Counted from the first letter of the stretch, positions 40,268-50,158 are shown. The stretch: 64,000 nt of DNA from Asticcacaulis endophyticus (GCF_014652575.1 NZ_BMZB01000001.1:983722-1047721), one strand, 5' to 3'. Made by a program: numbers and translations. Notes: generated by a model not told the origin, from the letters alone.

Positions 40268-41338
40268 ATGAATATCCTGTTTAGTTTCGGCAACGGTCAC
40301 TTTCCGGAATTCAGCGGCGGGGTGCAGTCCAGTACCGACTATCTGGTCAAGGCCATGCAGGCGCGCGGCCACAAGGCGTCGGTACTGTGTTCACTGTTCG
40401 GGGACGGCACTTTCGGGCTGGTGGCGCGTTTGAAGATGAAGCTGACGCATAGGCCTTGGGCGACGGATAATGGTCTGGGCTACGATGTCCGTCGGGCGTG
40501 GAAGGCGTGGGACGCGGTGCCGACCCTTGTCAAAGACGATCGTCCCGATGTGGCGGTGGTGCAGTGTCATAATACCGTGCCGATTGGCGCCGAACTGCAA
40601 AAGCAGGGCGTGCCGCTGGTGGTCTATTTTCGCAATGTCGAATTTGAGGAACTGGGCGGCGATCCGCGTCAATTTTCGGGTGCGCAGTTTATCTCAAACT
40701 CTCAGTTCACCCGCAGCCGTTACCGTGAAGCGTTCGGCATAGACTCGCACGTCATCCCCCCGTCGATCGATGTGGCCAAGTATGAGACCGAGACGACCGG
40801 GCGCTATGTGACCTTTATCAATCCGGTCGCCAAAAAGGGACTGGACCGCGCCCTTGAGATCGCGGCCCTGTGCCCGGAGATCGAGTTCCTGTTTGTCGAA
40901 GGCTGGCCGCTTAATCCCGAACAGGAAGCGTCGCTGAATGCCGCCATTGCGCCGTTCAAAAACATCACCTTCATGCGCCGCACCTCGGATATGCGCACCG
41001 TCTATGGCCAGACCAAAATCCTGCTGGCCCCCAGCCAGTGGGAGGAAACCTGGGGGCGGGTGGCGTCAGAAGCCCATTGCAGCGGTATCCCTGTGCTGGC
41101 GGCCAATGTCGGGGGCTTAGGCGAGGCGGTGGGCCCCGGCGGCGTTTTGATGCCGGTGGGAAGCGGGGCGGCGGATTGGGCCAGCGAACTTAAGCGGATG
41201 TGGTCGGACAGCGATCATTATGCCGCCCTGTCGCAGACGGCGCGGGCCTATGCGCGGCGGCCAGAGATCGATCCGGCGGCCCAGATCGATCAGTTCGAGG
41301 CGATTTTGGTTCAGGCTTCGGGCAGCGGGAAAAGATAA
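40268..41338 (+). CDS. Glycosyltransferase family 4
   Basis: 356-residue GT-B enzyme. Start MNILFSFGNGHFPEFSGGVQ, which includes the glycine-rich loop of GT4; middle IPPSIDVAKYE; donor domain FINPVAKKGLDRALEIA and the EX7E-type block LAPSQWEETWGRVASEAHCSGIPV near residue 257-278. Its last 28 bases overlap the end of the convergent glycosyltransferase gene (41311-42276). Specificity is unknown. Confidence 0.87.
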   Translation: MNILFSFGNGHFPEFSGGVQSSTDYLVKAMQARGHKASVLCSLFGDGTFGLVARLKMKLTHRPWATDNGLGYDVRRAWKAWDAVPTLVKDDRPDVAVVQCHNTVPIGAELQKQGVPLVVYFRNVEFEELGGDPRQFSGAQFISNSQFTRSRYREAFGIDSHVIPPSIDVAKYETETTGRYVTFINPVAKKGLDRALEIAALCPEIEFLFVEGWPLNPEQEASLNAAIAPFKNITFMRRTSDMRTVYGQTKILLAPSQWEETWGRVASEAHCSGIPVLAANVGGLGEAVGPGGVLMPVGSGAADWASELKRMWSDSDHYAALSQTARAYARRPEIDPAAQIDQFEAILVQASGSGKR

Positions 41339-42276
41339 CGCACATCGCGGCTGGCGGGCGCCGCATGGGGCGCGGATAACTTATCGCGCAGCACACCGCT
41401 TACGACCGGCAACCATGAGTCCGGATCACCCAGCAGAGCCTTGATAGTCGCCACCGTGCCCTTATCGCGCTTGAGATCAAGATAGTGACGGTGACGATAG
41501 CGGTTGCGGGTCTGGGTTTCGTGCAGATGTATGGCGTGTCGTTCAGGTGCCGACAGGGGCAGGGCCAACAGATCATGATCGGCATCGGCCAGGCGGCGCA
41601 GATCTTCGGTGCGATGCTGACCGCTTAAGGAATTGGGGCGCACGACCGCGCCATAGCCCAGGGTCCGCGTGGTTTTGAACCGCCCGCCTGCCGCCAGCAT
41701 CCGGGCATAGAGGTCATAATCTTCGCCCAACCGCAGGTCCTCATTATAGGACAGCTTGTGGGTCTTGAGGAAGGCCAGACGGATGACGGGCTTGAGGAAA
41801 CCCAACTCGCCACGGTGCATGTCATCGCGCGTCAGATTGCCGAGCACAAAATTCTCAAGACTGAGCGGGTGGGCATCATCCGTACCCTTGATCTCAAGCG
41901 GCGCGTCGTATCCGGTCGGCACAAACGCGATATTGTCGGCGATCATGTCCCATTCGGCATGGGGCAACAGGCGGGTAAACCGGCCGGGTAGCAAAAAGTC
42001 GTCGGCATCGAGAATGGCCGCCAACTGTCCGCGGCAGACTTCAAGCGCCCGGTTGCGGGCATAGGCGGGGCCATGGTTTTTACCAAGCGATATGACCTCG
42101 ACCCGCCCGGTGCCATCATCGGCATCGCGCGCCGTCTGAGCCGTCGTATCTTTTGAGCCATCATCAACGACGATGACCTGCACAACCTCAGCTTGATTAA
42201 GAGCTGACGCAATGGCTCTGACGATGGTATCCGCCGAATCCTTGGCCGCAATAATCACGCTGACGCTGGTGGGCAA
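41311..42276 (-). CDS. Glycosyltransferase family 2
   Basis: 321 residues if started at the TTG at 42276, which has GGAG 9 bases upstream and lies 5 bases after the stop of the GH16 gene. A longer version to 42390 would overlap the GH16 gene and add 38 unlike residues. Features: VSVIIAAKDSADTIVRAI, VDDGSKDTTAQTA, GPAYARNRAL and AILDADDFLLPGRF with the DADD metal motif. The middle (RLGEDYDLYARMLAAGG) is typical of capsule-type GT2 enzymes and is shared with the 46998-48290 product. Co-transcribed with the glycanase gene. Confidence 0.85.
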   Translation of the reverse strand: MPTSVSVIIAAKDSADTIVRAIASALNQAEVVQVIVVDDGSKDTTAQTARDADDGTGRVEVISLGKNHGPAYARNRALEVCRGQLAAILDADDFLLPGRFTRLLPHAEWDMIADNIAFVPTGYDAPLEIKGTDDAHPLSLENFVLGNLTRDDMHRGELGFLKPVIRLAFLKTHKLSYNEDLRLGEDYDLYARMLAAGGRFKTTRTLGYGAVVRPNSLSGQHRTEDLRRLADADHDLLALPLSAPERHAIHLHETQTRNRYRHRHYLDLKRDKGTVATIKALLGDPDSWLPVVSGVLRDKLSAPHAAPASRDVRYLFPLPEA

Positions 42277-42280
42277 AAAC

Positions 42281-43087
42281 TTAGGCTCCGTTGAGTTTAC
42301 AGACAAGCGACTCCGGGAACTGGCAGGCATCATCGGGACGGGTATAGGCGACCCAGTCGACCAGCATGTAAAGAGGCTTTTCCGGTTCAATGAAGGTGCC
42401 CATCCAATCCGTCAAGGTGTTGGTACCCCACAGGCTGAAAAAGATTTTCTGGGCATTTGACGGCAGGGGGGCGGGGCTTTCAAGCGTGCGGACCAGCACG
42501 CCGTTGATGTAATATTTGATGCTGTCAGGTGCCCAGATGAAGGCGTAATTGATGTAATCGCTATCGGCACTGTAGGGCAGCTTGGGCAGGGTAGCGCCCA
42601 TGCCCTTGCCGTTCACATAACCGCCGCTTTGGGCGACGCTGGTGTCTTTCAGCAGGACTTCCCAGTCGATCTCATCGTGTGGTTTGCCCTGGGTTGCCCC
42701 GATATAGGTAAAGAAGGCACCGTTAAGGCCCGAACCCTTGGGCGTTTTCATGCGCGCTTCATAGGTGCCATAGCCATAGGTGGCCTTGGTCTGGATTTCA
42801 CCGCAGCTAAACAAACGGTCCGCCATGGGTTTTTTCTGAAAGCGCAGATTCAGATTGCCTTTATAGGCAAAGGTTTCATGCATCGACCAGCCGCAGTTTT
42901 GATGGGCGCCGTTACTCCAGCCGTGGGACACGTACCAGAACGCCTTATCAACCTTATCGAAGTTATCGACGAAGGACGCGCCGCCGGTGACCTGAGCCGT
43001 AGCTGGTTGTATCGCAAACAGGGATAAGGCGGCAGCAGTGGCCGCCAGAAACGGCTTGAGCAAGGGCTTTAACACTGATCCGGTCAT
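42281..43087 (-). CDS. Secreted glycoside hydrolase family 16 (beta-glucanase/ExoK-like)
   Basis: 268-residue exported enzyme. Signal peptide of about 32 residues ends near PATAQ. The jelly-roll catalytic domain has the GH16 signature HDEIDWEVL, with the nucleophile and acid/base glutamates in E-I-D-W-E (about residue 138-142), and tryptophans lining the cleft. ExoK-type members cut beta-linked exopolysaccharide and set polymer size; that role fits this locus. Whether the natural substrate is the polymer made here is inference. The stop codon is 5 bases from the downstream glycosyltransferase start. Confidence 0.88.
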   Translation of the reverse strand: MTGSVLKPLLKPFLAATAAALSLFAIQPATAQVTGGASFVDNFDKVDKAFWYVSHGWSNGAHQNCGWSMHETFAYKGNLNLRFQKKPMADRLFSCGEIQTKATYGYGTYEARMKTPKGSGLNGAFFTYIGATQGKPHDEIDWEVLLKDTSVAQSGGYVNGKGMGATLPKLPYSADSDYINYAFIWAPDSIKYYINGVLVRTLESPAPLPSNAQKIFFSLWGTNTLTDWMGTFIEPEKPLYMLVDWVAYTRPDDACQFPESLVCKLNGA

Positions 43088-43333
43088 GGCATGTCTCCGC
43101 AGAAAGGGGCGATAGCTTAGTCTGACAGACGCCTCAAACGGTCAAAGGGCAGTGCGAACCGCTCATGCTCAGACTAACAAGGGTGCAAATATAATCAACC
43201 CGTTCCGTGACAGATTTATACTCAAGGCCAAACTGGCTTTAGGCTATACTTAAAAGCCTGAGCGCACAAGGCAAAGAGGATATCGGGAAGATATCCTATA
43301 TTACCTGATTGCCTGTAAAAAACAGATGTGGTT

Positions 43334-44476
43334 TCACACCGATTTAAGGTAAAGATCGTCCCAGAACTCAGTGGCGCGTTCGTGATCGAACTGGGCATTG
43401 CAGCCCGCGCGCGCCTGATGGCGCATGGCACGGTACTGGTCAGGCGATTCCAAAAGTTCTTCTAAGCGCTCAATACCCTGACGGGCGAAGCGCTCAACAT
43501 TTCCGGCGAACAGGTCTTCAAAGGCGCGCGTGCTGCGGGCGAACCAGTGCGGGCGCCAGTCAGCGTCGCCTTCGGTGACGGCCGGATCAAGCATGACGCC
43601 GTTAACGCCGTCCTTGATAAATTCCGGCAAGGCGCCCTGAGCCGACGCGATGACCGGTGTGCCCTGGGCCAGGGACTCGATCGCGCTATAGCCGAAGGTG
43701 TCAGAGAAGGTCAAAAGGGTTGAGGCATAACTCTCGCCGAGCAGTTTCATGACCCCGGCATTCTCAAGCTTTGGGATATGCCTGACATTGGGCAGGTCGA
43801 GCAGTTTCAGATACGGCTCGTAAAATTCCGCGTTGGTGGGGTCCGACCAGATATGGCCGCCGTATTGAAGCGAAGACACGATGGTAAACGTAAAGGGCAG
43901 TTTTTTCTTGAGGCTCAGCTCAGCCATACGGGCCACAGCGCAGCCGCCTTTGCGCGCAAAGTGATTTCCGACAAAGCTGATTTGGTAATTATCAGGCTGT
44001 GGCAGATCGTCAGTGTCGGGGGTATCCGACATGACCATATTGGGGTAGCGCACTTCGGCCTTGGCGCGCAGAACGGCTTTTTGGGCTGGGCTGAGGTCGC
44101 TGGCGGCCAGATCGCGTTCAAAGTTTCTCAGCGCGTAGTCTGAAATGGCGATGATCTTGCGGCATTTCGACGACAGCAGACGCTTATAGAGAAAGTGGTG
44201 ATAGGCGGGTTTGTCCTCGATGCCGAAAATGCGCGGCAAATGGGATTCAAAGCCGATAATATAGGGCTTTGTGGTTACGGGGACGCGGTTGAAGGCATGC
44301 AGCAGGTCGCTGCCCATCTCATCGACCGGGTTAAAGACCGTCACCCCGTCCAGTGTGCCATTGACCCGGTTGAACGGGACGAAGCGGCGATTGCGAACCT
44401 TATGGCTTGAACGGCGCGGACCGTTAAAGGCCCAAGGATACCCGGTAGGTGCTAACACCTTGATTTGCTTGTCCAT
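43334..44476 (-). CDS. Glycosyltransferase family 4-like
   Basis: 380-residue GT-B enzyme. The first third has RFVPFNRVNGTLDGV and PYIIGFESHLPRIFG; then CRKIIAISDYALRNFERDL, the donor domain ISFVGNHFARKGG and the EX7E-like TFSDTFGYSAIESLAQGTPV near residue 256-275. ATG 44476 is chosen. The gap to its left (43088-43333, 246 bases) and the gap to its right (44477-44612) show no other gene. Specificity is unknown. Confidence 0.83.
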   Translation of the reverse strand: MDKQIKVLAPTGYPWAFNGPRRSSHKVRNRRFVPFNRVNGTLDGVTVFNPVDEMGSDLLHAFNRVPVTTKPYIIGFESHLPRIFGIEDKPAYHHFLYKRLLSSKCRKIIAISDYALRNFERDLAASDLSPAQKAVLRAKAEVRYPNMVMSDTPDTDDLPQPDNYQISFVGNHFARKGGCAVARMAELSLKKKLPFTFTIVSSLQYGGHIWSDPTNAEFYEPYLKLLDLPNVRHIPKLENAGVMKLLGESYASTLLTFSDTFGYSAIESLAQGTPVIASAQGALPEFIKDGVNGVMLDPAVTEGDADWRPHWFARSTRAFEDLFAGNVERFARQGIERLEELLESPDQYRAMRHQARAGCNAQFDHERATEFWDDLYLKSV

Positions 44477-44612
44477 CGTTGCGGTCTCGAAGTGATACTA
44501 CAGGGTTGATGAGCAAAAACTGTACCAACGCAGGAACTATCATCTCCAGACCGACGATGTGACGTGCATGCCGAGGTGGAAACTCGGCTACATATTAACC
44601 TTTATTAAGATA

Positions 44613-45608
44613 TTATAAACCCTGATTTTTAACCAAAGCCTCAAAGTCGGCGTCGGTTTTTCCGCCGAACCGTATCAGGCTACCGCGCAAGGTAAGCTCA
44701 ACCGCGTCGCGCACCGATACCGTCTTGGGCAACAGGCCACCCAGACGGGCCTTGATCAGGCCGCGCTCACGGGCCTGCGGTGGGGTGGTGAAGGCCGGAT
44801 GCGCCAGAAACTGATGACGCACTTCGGCGGGCGTCGCCTTCCAGGTGGCGCGTTGCAGGGTCTGGATGGCGCGTTTCAGATTGAGCTCGCGCTGCATATA
44901 GGCCGCCTTATCGCCGCCATTACGGGTGGTCGCGGCTTCGTTCTCCATCCATACCGCCAGCGGCTTCATGGCCACATAGATCGGCTCAGTCAGGATAAAG
45001 GTGCGGATGTATTCCTGAAGCACCGCCGTGCAGGTGCAGGTGATCTCAATCGGGCTTTTTGTGTGGCGTGTCCAGAACAGGCCGCCATTGGAAACGCCAA
45101 TACCCATGATCAGCGACAGCCGGAACATTTCGGGGGTATAGAGCCCTTCTTTGAACAGGTGATCGAGCACACCCTCAGTGCTTAAGGTCGGGACCTCGAC
45201 ATGGCTGTTGAATTCGGTGATCTGGTTGCGCAAGACCAGATTGACCTTGTGGTCGTGGATGACAGCGATGTTTTCGGCCATAAACGCCGGCAACATGTAA
45301 TTGTCATCTTCCAGCACGCAGAAATAATCGGCGTCGCGCGGATTGCTCAGGCTGAAACAGGCATTGATGTTGGCAGAGGCATATTTCTGTGGCTTGTTTT
45401 GTGTGTAGTGAATACGCGGGTCGGCCAGTTCGCGCACCACCTCACCCCCGGCAGCATCAGGGTCATCGTCGTAGATGTCGCACACCCAGTTGTCCCAGGT
45501 CTGCTGCTGCAATGAGGTCAGGGCGCGCCGCAAAAGCTCTGGGCGCTTATAGGTCGGCATCCGCACGTGGACGAGGCCAGTTTCAGGGCCGTCTGATAAT
45601 TCCGGCAT
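44613..45608 (-). CDS. Glycosyltransferase family 2
   Basis: 331-residue GT-A enzyme. HVRMPTYKRPELLRRALTSL start, IYDDDPDAAGGEVV nucleotide-binding segment, YFCVLEDDNYMLPAFM with the LEDDN metal motif (about residue 96-101). The C-terminal half is helical and shows no membrane anchor. AAGGA 9 bases before the ATG supports the start. First gene after a 46-base gap from the polymerase-like gene on the same strand; probably one operon (48290 to 44613). Confidence 0.84.
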   Translation of the reverse strand: MPELSDGPETGLVHVRMPTYKRPELLRRALTSLQQQTWDNWVCDIYDDDPDAAGGEVVRELADPRIHYTQNKPQKYASANINACFSLSNPRDADYFCVLEDDNYMLPAFMAENIAVIHDHKVNLVLRNQITEFNSHVEVPTLSTEGVLDHLFKEGLYTPEMFRLSLIMGIGVSNGGLFWTRHTKSPIEITCTCTAVLQEYIRTFILTEPIYVAMKPLAVWMENEAATTRNGGDKAAYMQRELNLKRAIQTLQRATWKATPAEVRHQFLAHPAFTTPPQARERGLIKARLGGLLPKTVSVRDAVELTLRGSLIRFGGKTDADFEALVKNQGL

Positions 45609-45654
45609 GATGAAATATCCTTAAATAAAATAAACTCGGTACAATCAAAAATAA

Positions 45655-47001
45655 TCAGGTAACAGGTTCAGGCTCCGCAGGCGCAGGGGGCGGCGCAGTG
45701 GCTGGCTTAGGGCCAGGACGCAGGCGCCGGCGCGCGGCGCGTGATGATGGACGGCGCTCCGTGTCTTCCTTTTTCAGGCTGTAGACGCAAATGGCGTAGA
45801 CCAGCATCGACACATCGCTGAACCCAAAGAAGACCTGCACTTCGCCGAAGCTGCGGTAAAGAATGAACAGCATGAACATGACGAAGAACATCTTTTCCGT
45901 CGTCGGGGCAATAATCAGCTTATAAAGTGCGGCGATGAAGGTGCCGAACAGGATCACCGTCTGGATCGCCACACCAATGATGCCGATTTCCACCGCATTG
46001 GAAATATAGAGATTGTGGAAATGGAAGCCGCCGCCGGATTTAACGCCAAACTTGAGCCACAGGGCTTCGGCGTCAGGATTGCCAATCACCCAGTAAGCGC
46101 GGTAGCCAATGCCCAGCATAGGGTGGTCGCGGATGTGAGCAAAGGCGATGTCCCAGAGTTCTGTCCGTCCGGTAAGGGTCGGGTCTTTACCAAAATAGCG
46201 CAGGACGCTGGCGAACATGTCACTAAAATGGGGGGCGAGCGCCAGACCGGCGACAATGGCGGCCCAGGTAGCGAAAGTCAGGATAGTAATGCGCTGAACG
46301 GGTTTCCAGCTACGGGTCAACTGAAACAGCACCATCATCATAACCGGCGGCACGAGGCCCATGATCACCCCCGCCGACTGCGCTTTCAGCAGCAGGAACG
46401 GACAGACGGCCATGATACCGAGCGCTACGATCTTAAGCGTGAGCTTGACCCGTTTTTCGTAAATAAGCGCCAGTGAAAACAGAAACACCATGGCGATCAC
46501 GGTCGCGAAGGCGTTCTTACTGGCGAAAATACCCTGCCAGGCGCCGGTTCCGGGACGCGACCCGAAAATAAGACACAGCGCCAAAACCATCAGGTTGCAA
46601 ACAAACAGTATGAAAAACAGGTTGCGCGGGGCGACGCGGGCGGCAATCACAATGGCGATAATCAGGGTCAGGGCCAACTGAAAGCCCTGTCGTGCGGTCA
46701 CCGCCGGATACTGCGACCAGAAGATCGACAACAGGCAATAGACCGGCAGGATCAGCAGATACCAGTGCCGGTTCAGCGTAACCAGACTGATCTTGGTGCG
46801 GTGAAGCATCAAAAGCGCGCCAAAAACCAGAAAGGCCAGCGCCGCCCGCGAGGTAAACAAAGGCTCCAGCATCAGGGACGCCAGACACAGACAGGTCAGA
46901 ATGATCGGAATATTAAAGCGCAGAATGACGCCGGGATCATAGGGGACTCTGCGGCCCTTATGCGCGCCTTTTTCCTGAACATCTTGCCGGGCAGCCGTCA
47001 T
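45655..47001 (-). CDS. O-antigen ligase/Wzy-family membrane protein, ExoQ-like
   Basis: 448-residue polytopic protein with about 10-12 hydrophobic segments and a periplasmic loop containing GRTELWDIAFAHIRDHPMLG (split: TGRTELWDIA, HPMLGIGY), the conserved block of the Wzy_C/O-antigen ligase family. It should polymerise or ligate repeat units in the periplasm. The ATG at 47001 overlaps the stop of the upstream glycosyltransferase as ATGA; a longer start at 47082 is rejected. The C-terminal 35 residues are basic and proline-rich and lie in the cytosol. Second such protein in the locus after 8440-9876. Confidence 0.83.
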   Translation of the reverse strand: MTAARQDVQEKGAHKGRRVPYDPGVILRFNIPIILTCLCLASLMLEPLFTSRAALAFLVFGALLMLHRTKISLVTLNRHWYLLILPVYCLLSIFWSQYPAVTARQGFQLALTLIIAIVIAARVAPRNLFFILFVCNLMVLALCLIFGSRPGTGAWQGIFASKNAFATVIAMVFLFSLALIYEKRVKLTLKIVALGIMAVCPFLLLKAQSAGVIMGLVPPVMMMVLFQLTRSWKPVQRITILTFATWAAIVAGLALAPHFSDMFASVLRYFGKDPTLTGRTELWDIAFAHIRDHPMLGIGYRAYWVIGNPDAEALWLKFGVKSGGGFHFHNLYISNAVEIGIIGVAIQTVILFGTFIAALYKLIIAPTTEKMFFVMFMLFILYRSFGEVQVFFGFSDVSMLVYAICVYSLKKEDTERRPSSRAARRRLRPGPKPATAPPPAPAEPEPVT

Positions 47002-48290
47002 GACAGAGGTCTTTCTTCGATGTCGGCCGCAATGCCAGTAGGTAGATATCCTGCCGCATTGACCGCCGCCGGTCCGTCGCACACCACAATCAGGGTTTCC
47101 GGATTACCGAGCGCTTCGGCATGTTTCCATAGTTCGCGGTATTTGGCGGCGTCTGTCAACAACGGCTCCGTTAAAAACCCGTCCGGCACAGTGACTGTGG
47201 CGAATGTATCAGCCCCCTGTTGCATGGCAAGAGCATTAAGTCTGCTGAGCGAATCCGCATCTGGCGCTTTATCGCACAGGATGAGGGCGTGAGCCTTGGG
47301 GCCGGTCGGGACGGGCGGTGCCGGCGGCACGACCTGACGGGTGCTGCGTTCGCGGAATGAGCGGTAAAGATTTCCAATCAGGGCGGGGGCGCGGGTCAGT
47401 ATGCCAATCGCCTTAGTGATCTGCTTGGCCTTAATGGCCGCCACCAGTCGCTCATAGGCCAGATCGGTTTCCATGCCATTCAGACGGGCGTTGAGCGCAG
47501 CCTGAACTGGCGCTGGATGCGGGCCACGCTCTGCGACAAAGCGGTTGTGATTATCAATCATGTCACTGAGGATCGTCTCAGACATGCGGTGCGAGATCGA
47601 GCCGCCGTGGCGGCGGTACAGATAGGTCGGATCGGGCACGACATAGCCCTTGGTTCCGCCCGCCAGCAGGCGCACGACCAGATCATAATCTTCGGCCACC
47701 TTAAGGCCGGTGTCGTAACGCAAATCACCCAGTCGCGTCCGCCGGATCAGGGGCTTGAGATAGCCCAGGGTCGGCAAGCCGCTGCGGGCCGTGTTGGCGC
47801 GGATAAACAGCTCGGCGGTCAGTTCAAACGGTTGGGTCAGTCCGTGATCCAGCATCAGAAAAGATATCGGCTGGCTGTTGTCATCGTGAAAATGCAGCAG
47901 ATCATCGGCCACAATATCAGCGTTCTGGTCGCGGGCGGCGGCTAAAAGGCGCTCCAGCCGCTGCGGGTGCTGGTAGTCATCGGAATCGACAATGGCGATC
48001 CACTCGCCGCGGGCGGCATCAAGCGCGCGGTTTCGGGCCTTGGCGGGGCCACCATTTTCGGGCGCTTCGATCAGCCTGACCCGGTCGTCTTCGGCCATGA
48101 TGGCGCGAATAATTTCAACACTGTTGTCGGGGGAGGCATCATCGGAGACGATGATTTCGATATCGCGCACGGTCTGGGACAGGGCCGAGGTCAGCGCCGC
48201 GTTCAGAAACCGCCCACCGCGATAGTTGGCCATAATAATGGACACTAAAGGACGGCCAGTGACGGCGTGTTGGGCGGGGGGCAAGGTCAT
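46998..48290 (-). CDS. Glycosyltransferase family 2 with extra C-terminal region
   Basis: 430 residues. The N-terminal about 250 residues are a GT-A domain: VSIIMANYRGGRFLNAALTS, VSDDASPDNSVEII, GPAKARNRALDAA, AIVDSDDYQHPQRL with the DSDD metal motif near residue 97. The RLAEDYDLVVRLL-like block (KVAEDYDLVVRLLAGG) follows. The last about 120 residues are an unrelated extension with a beta-alpha pattern (HALILCDKAPDADSLSRL, LIVVCDGPAAVNA). First gene of a leftward operon with the polymerase-like gene. Close relative of 41311-42276. Confidence 0.85.
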   Translation of the reverse strand: MTLPPAQHAVTGRPLVSIIMANYRGGRFLNAALTSALSQTVRDIEIIVSDDASPDNSVEIIRAIMAEDDRVRLIEAPENGGPAKARNRALDAARGEWIAIVDSDDYQHPQRLERLLAAARDQNADIVADDLLHFHDDNSQPISFLMLDHGLTQPFELTAELFIRANTARSGLPTLGYLKPLIRRTRLGDLRYDTGLKVAEDYDLVVRLLAGGTKGYVVPDPTYLYRRHGGSISHRMSETILSDMIDNHNRFVAERGPHPAPVQAALNARLNGMETDLAYERLVAAIKAKQITKAIGILTRAPALIGNLYRSFRERSTRQVVPPAPPVPTGPKAHALILCDKAPDADSLSRLNALAMQQGADTFATVTVPDGFLTEPLLTDAAKYRELWKHAEALGNPETLIVVCDGPAAVNAAGYLPTGIAADIEERPLS

Positions 48291-48377
48291 CCTGATCCGG
48301 TTTTGTCGCAGATATGGGGCGACTTTAGGGCGGATGTGTTTACGGTCTGTAAACCCTTGCTGCGATGCGGTGGATAG

Positions 48378-49367
48378 TTAGGTTATGGTCATCGGTTTGA
48401 GGCCTAGTTCGGCAAACAGATGGGCGTCCGATCCGCGCTCCGGGTTGGGCGTGGTCAGCAACTGATCGCCGACAAAGATCGAATTGGCCCCAGCCATGAA
48501 GCATAGGGCCTGAAGTTCTTCGCTCATCTCAGTGCGGCCGGCCGACAGCCGCACCATTGAGTGTGGGCAGACGATACGGGCAACCGCAATCGTGCGCACA
48601 AATTCAAGACCGGAAATGCCGCCCTCAATGCGCGCTTTATCCCCCAGCGGCGTGCCCGAAACCGGCACCAGATTATTGATCGGGATAGAATCCGGGTGGT
48701 GGCTCATCGTCGCCAGTTGGTGCAGGAACGAGACCCGATCAGCGCGGGCCTCCCCCATGCCGGTAATCCCGCCGCAGCAGGTTTTCATGCCGATATTTTT
48801 GACGGCCTCCAGCGTATCGAGGCGTTCCTGATAGGTGCGGGTGGTGACCACGCTGTCGTAATATTCCGGCGAGGTATCAAGGTTGTGGTTGTAGTAATCA
48901 AGGCCTGCGTCTTTAAGGGTTTTGGCCTGATCCGGCGTGATCATGCCGAGCGTGGCGCAGGTCTCAAGCCCCAGCGCCTTCACGCCACCGATCATGTCCG
49001 CCAAGGCGGGCACATCGCGGTCCTTCAGATCGCGCCAGGCCGCGCCCATGCAAAAGCGCTGCGCCCCGCTGTCGCGAGCGGCCCTGGCGGCGGTCAACAC
49101 CTCATCGACCGGCATCAGCTTTGAGGCCTTAAGGCCGGTTTTAAAGCTGGCCGACTGTGAGCAATAGCCGCAGTTTTCGGCGCAGCCACCAGTCTTGATC
49201 GACAATAACTGCGATAGCTGAACCTCAGACGGATCAAAGCTTTGGCGGTGGACGGTGGCCGCCCGAAAGACCAGTTCCATGAACGGCAGATCAAACAGAT
49301 CAGCGATCTCAGCCTTTGACCAGTCGTGACGGGCTGAAACCTGAACGGGGTGTACGCTGTCGGCCAA
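48378..49367 (-). CDS. bioB: Biotin synthase
   Basis: Radical-SAM enzyme that inserts sulfur into dethiobiotin, the last step of biotin synthesis. The [4Fe-4S] motif CAENCGYC (CxxxCxxC) is intact, followed by [14 protein letters not shown] and the [13 protein letters not shown] block; the Arg/Cys ligands of the auxiliary [2Fe-2S] cluster are in the later conserved region (RLSAGR). The TTG at 49367 is preferred because GGAG lies 7 bases upstream; an ATG at 49388 sits before that ribosome site. It stands alone, with no bioF/A/D nearby. Confidence 0.93.
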   Translation of the reverse strand: MADSVHPVQVSARHDWSKAEIADLFDLPFMELVFRAATVHRQSFDPSEVQLSQLLSIKTGGCAENCGYCSQSASFKTGLKASKLMPVDEVLTAARAARDSGAQRFCMGAAWRDLKDRDVPALADMIGGVKALGLETCATLGMITPDQAKTLKDAGLDYYNHNLDTSPEYYDSVVTTRTYQERLDTLEAVKNIGMKTCCGGITGMGEARADRVSFLHQLATMSHHPDSIPINNLVPVSGTPLGDKARIEGGISGLEFVRTIAVARIVCPHSMVRLSAGRTEMSEELQALCFMAGANSIFVGDQLLTTPNPERGSDAHLFAELGLKPMTIT

Positions 49368-49497
49368 GATGAGGCTCCTTCTTTGCATTAGGGATTAGAC
49401 CGAAATGCCACTTAAGGTCAAACCCGACGAAAGCGTTTGATCGCTTGCCAAACGCCGCAGACTATTCTTTGTTAACGATCTTAAGAGGGGGAACGAT

Positions 49498-50151
49498 ATG
49501 CCCAAAAGCCAGCACCGAATTCCGGCGTCTCAGCTTATCGACGAACTGGCGGACGGCCTTTACGGGGCGCGGGTTAGTGTCGGCGATCTTTTGGTGCGCC
49601 TTGAGGGACGGGGGATCGGTTTGTTGCTGATCATTCTGGCCCTGCCGATTTGCATTCCTAATATTCCGGGCATTTCGACCATTTTTGGGTTCTTGCTGAT
49701 CGGGCCGTCAATACAGATGCTGATGCAGCATAAGGCCCTGTGGATGCCGGGCTTCGTTAAGCGCTGGGACTTCAAGGGCGATGATTTCCGAAAAGTTCTT
49801 AAAGGTTGTGCGGCGGTATTGCGTAAGGTGGAATATCTGGCGCGACCGCGTTGGGTGTTTTTGACGCGCGGGCCGGCTATGATTTATCTGGGCTTACAAA
49901 CCCTGATTATGGCCCTGATCCTGTTGCTGCCCATGCCGGGGGCCAATGTCATTCCGGGGGTAGCGGTGGTGCTGACCGGGCTGGCCATCCTGCAACGGGA
50001 CGGCCTGTTCATGCTGGCAGGACTTGCGGTGGCAGCCGGGGCCGTGGCCTATGTCTATTACTTTGCCCACTATGTCGTCGATTTCGCACTCTGGGCCTAT
50101 CAGGCCAGTGTCGGCTGGATTGAACAGATCGCCCAAAATCTACCTATATAA
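49498..50151 (+). CDS. exoD: ExoD-family membrane protein
   Basis: 217-residue inner-membrane protein of the ExoD family. Hydrophobic segments lie at about residues 38-58, 60-80, 130-155 and 165-190; the ALPICIPNIPGISTIFG block is diagnostic. In rhizobia exoD mutants make altered exopolysaccharide and are alkali-sensitive; the molecular function is not settled. GAGGGGG 7 bases upstream supports the ATG. It is close to but outside the main polysaccharide operons, next to bioB and ahcY. Confidence 0.85.
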   Translation: MPKSQHRIPASQLIDELADGLYGARVSVGDLLVRLEGRGIGLLLIILALPICIPNIPGISTIFGFLLIGPSIQMLMQHKALWMPGFVKRWDFKGDDFRKVLKGCAAVLRKVEYLARPRWVFLTRGPAMIYLGLQTLIMALILLLPMPGANVIPGVAVVLTGLAILQRDGLFMLAGLAVAAGAVAYVYYFAHYVVDFALWAYQASVGWIEQIAQNLPI

Positions 50152-50158
50152 AATTGCC

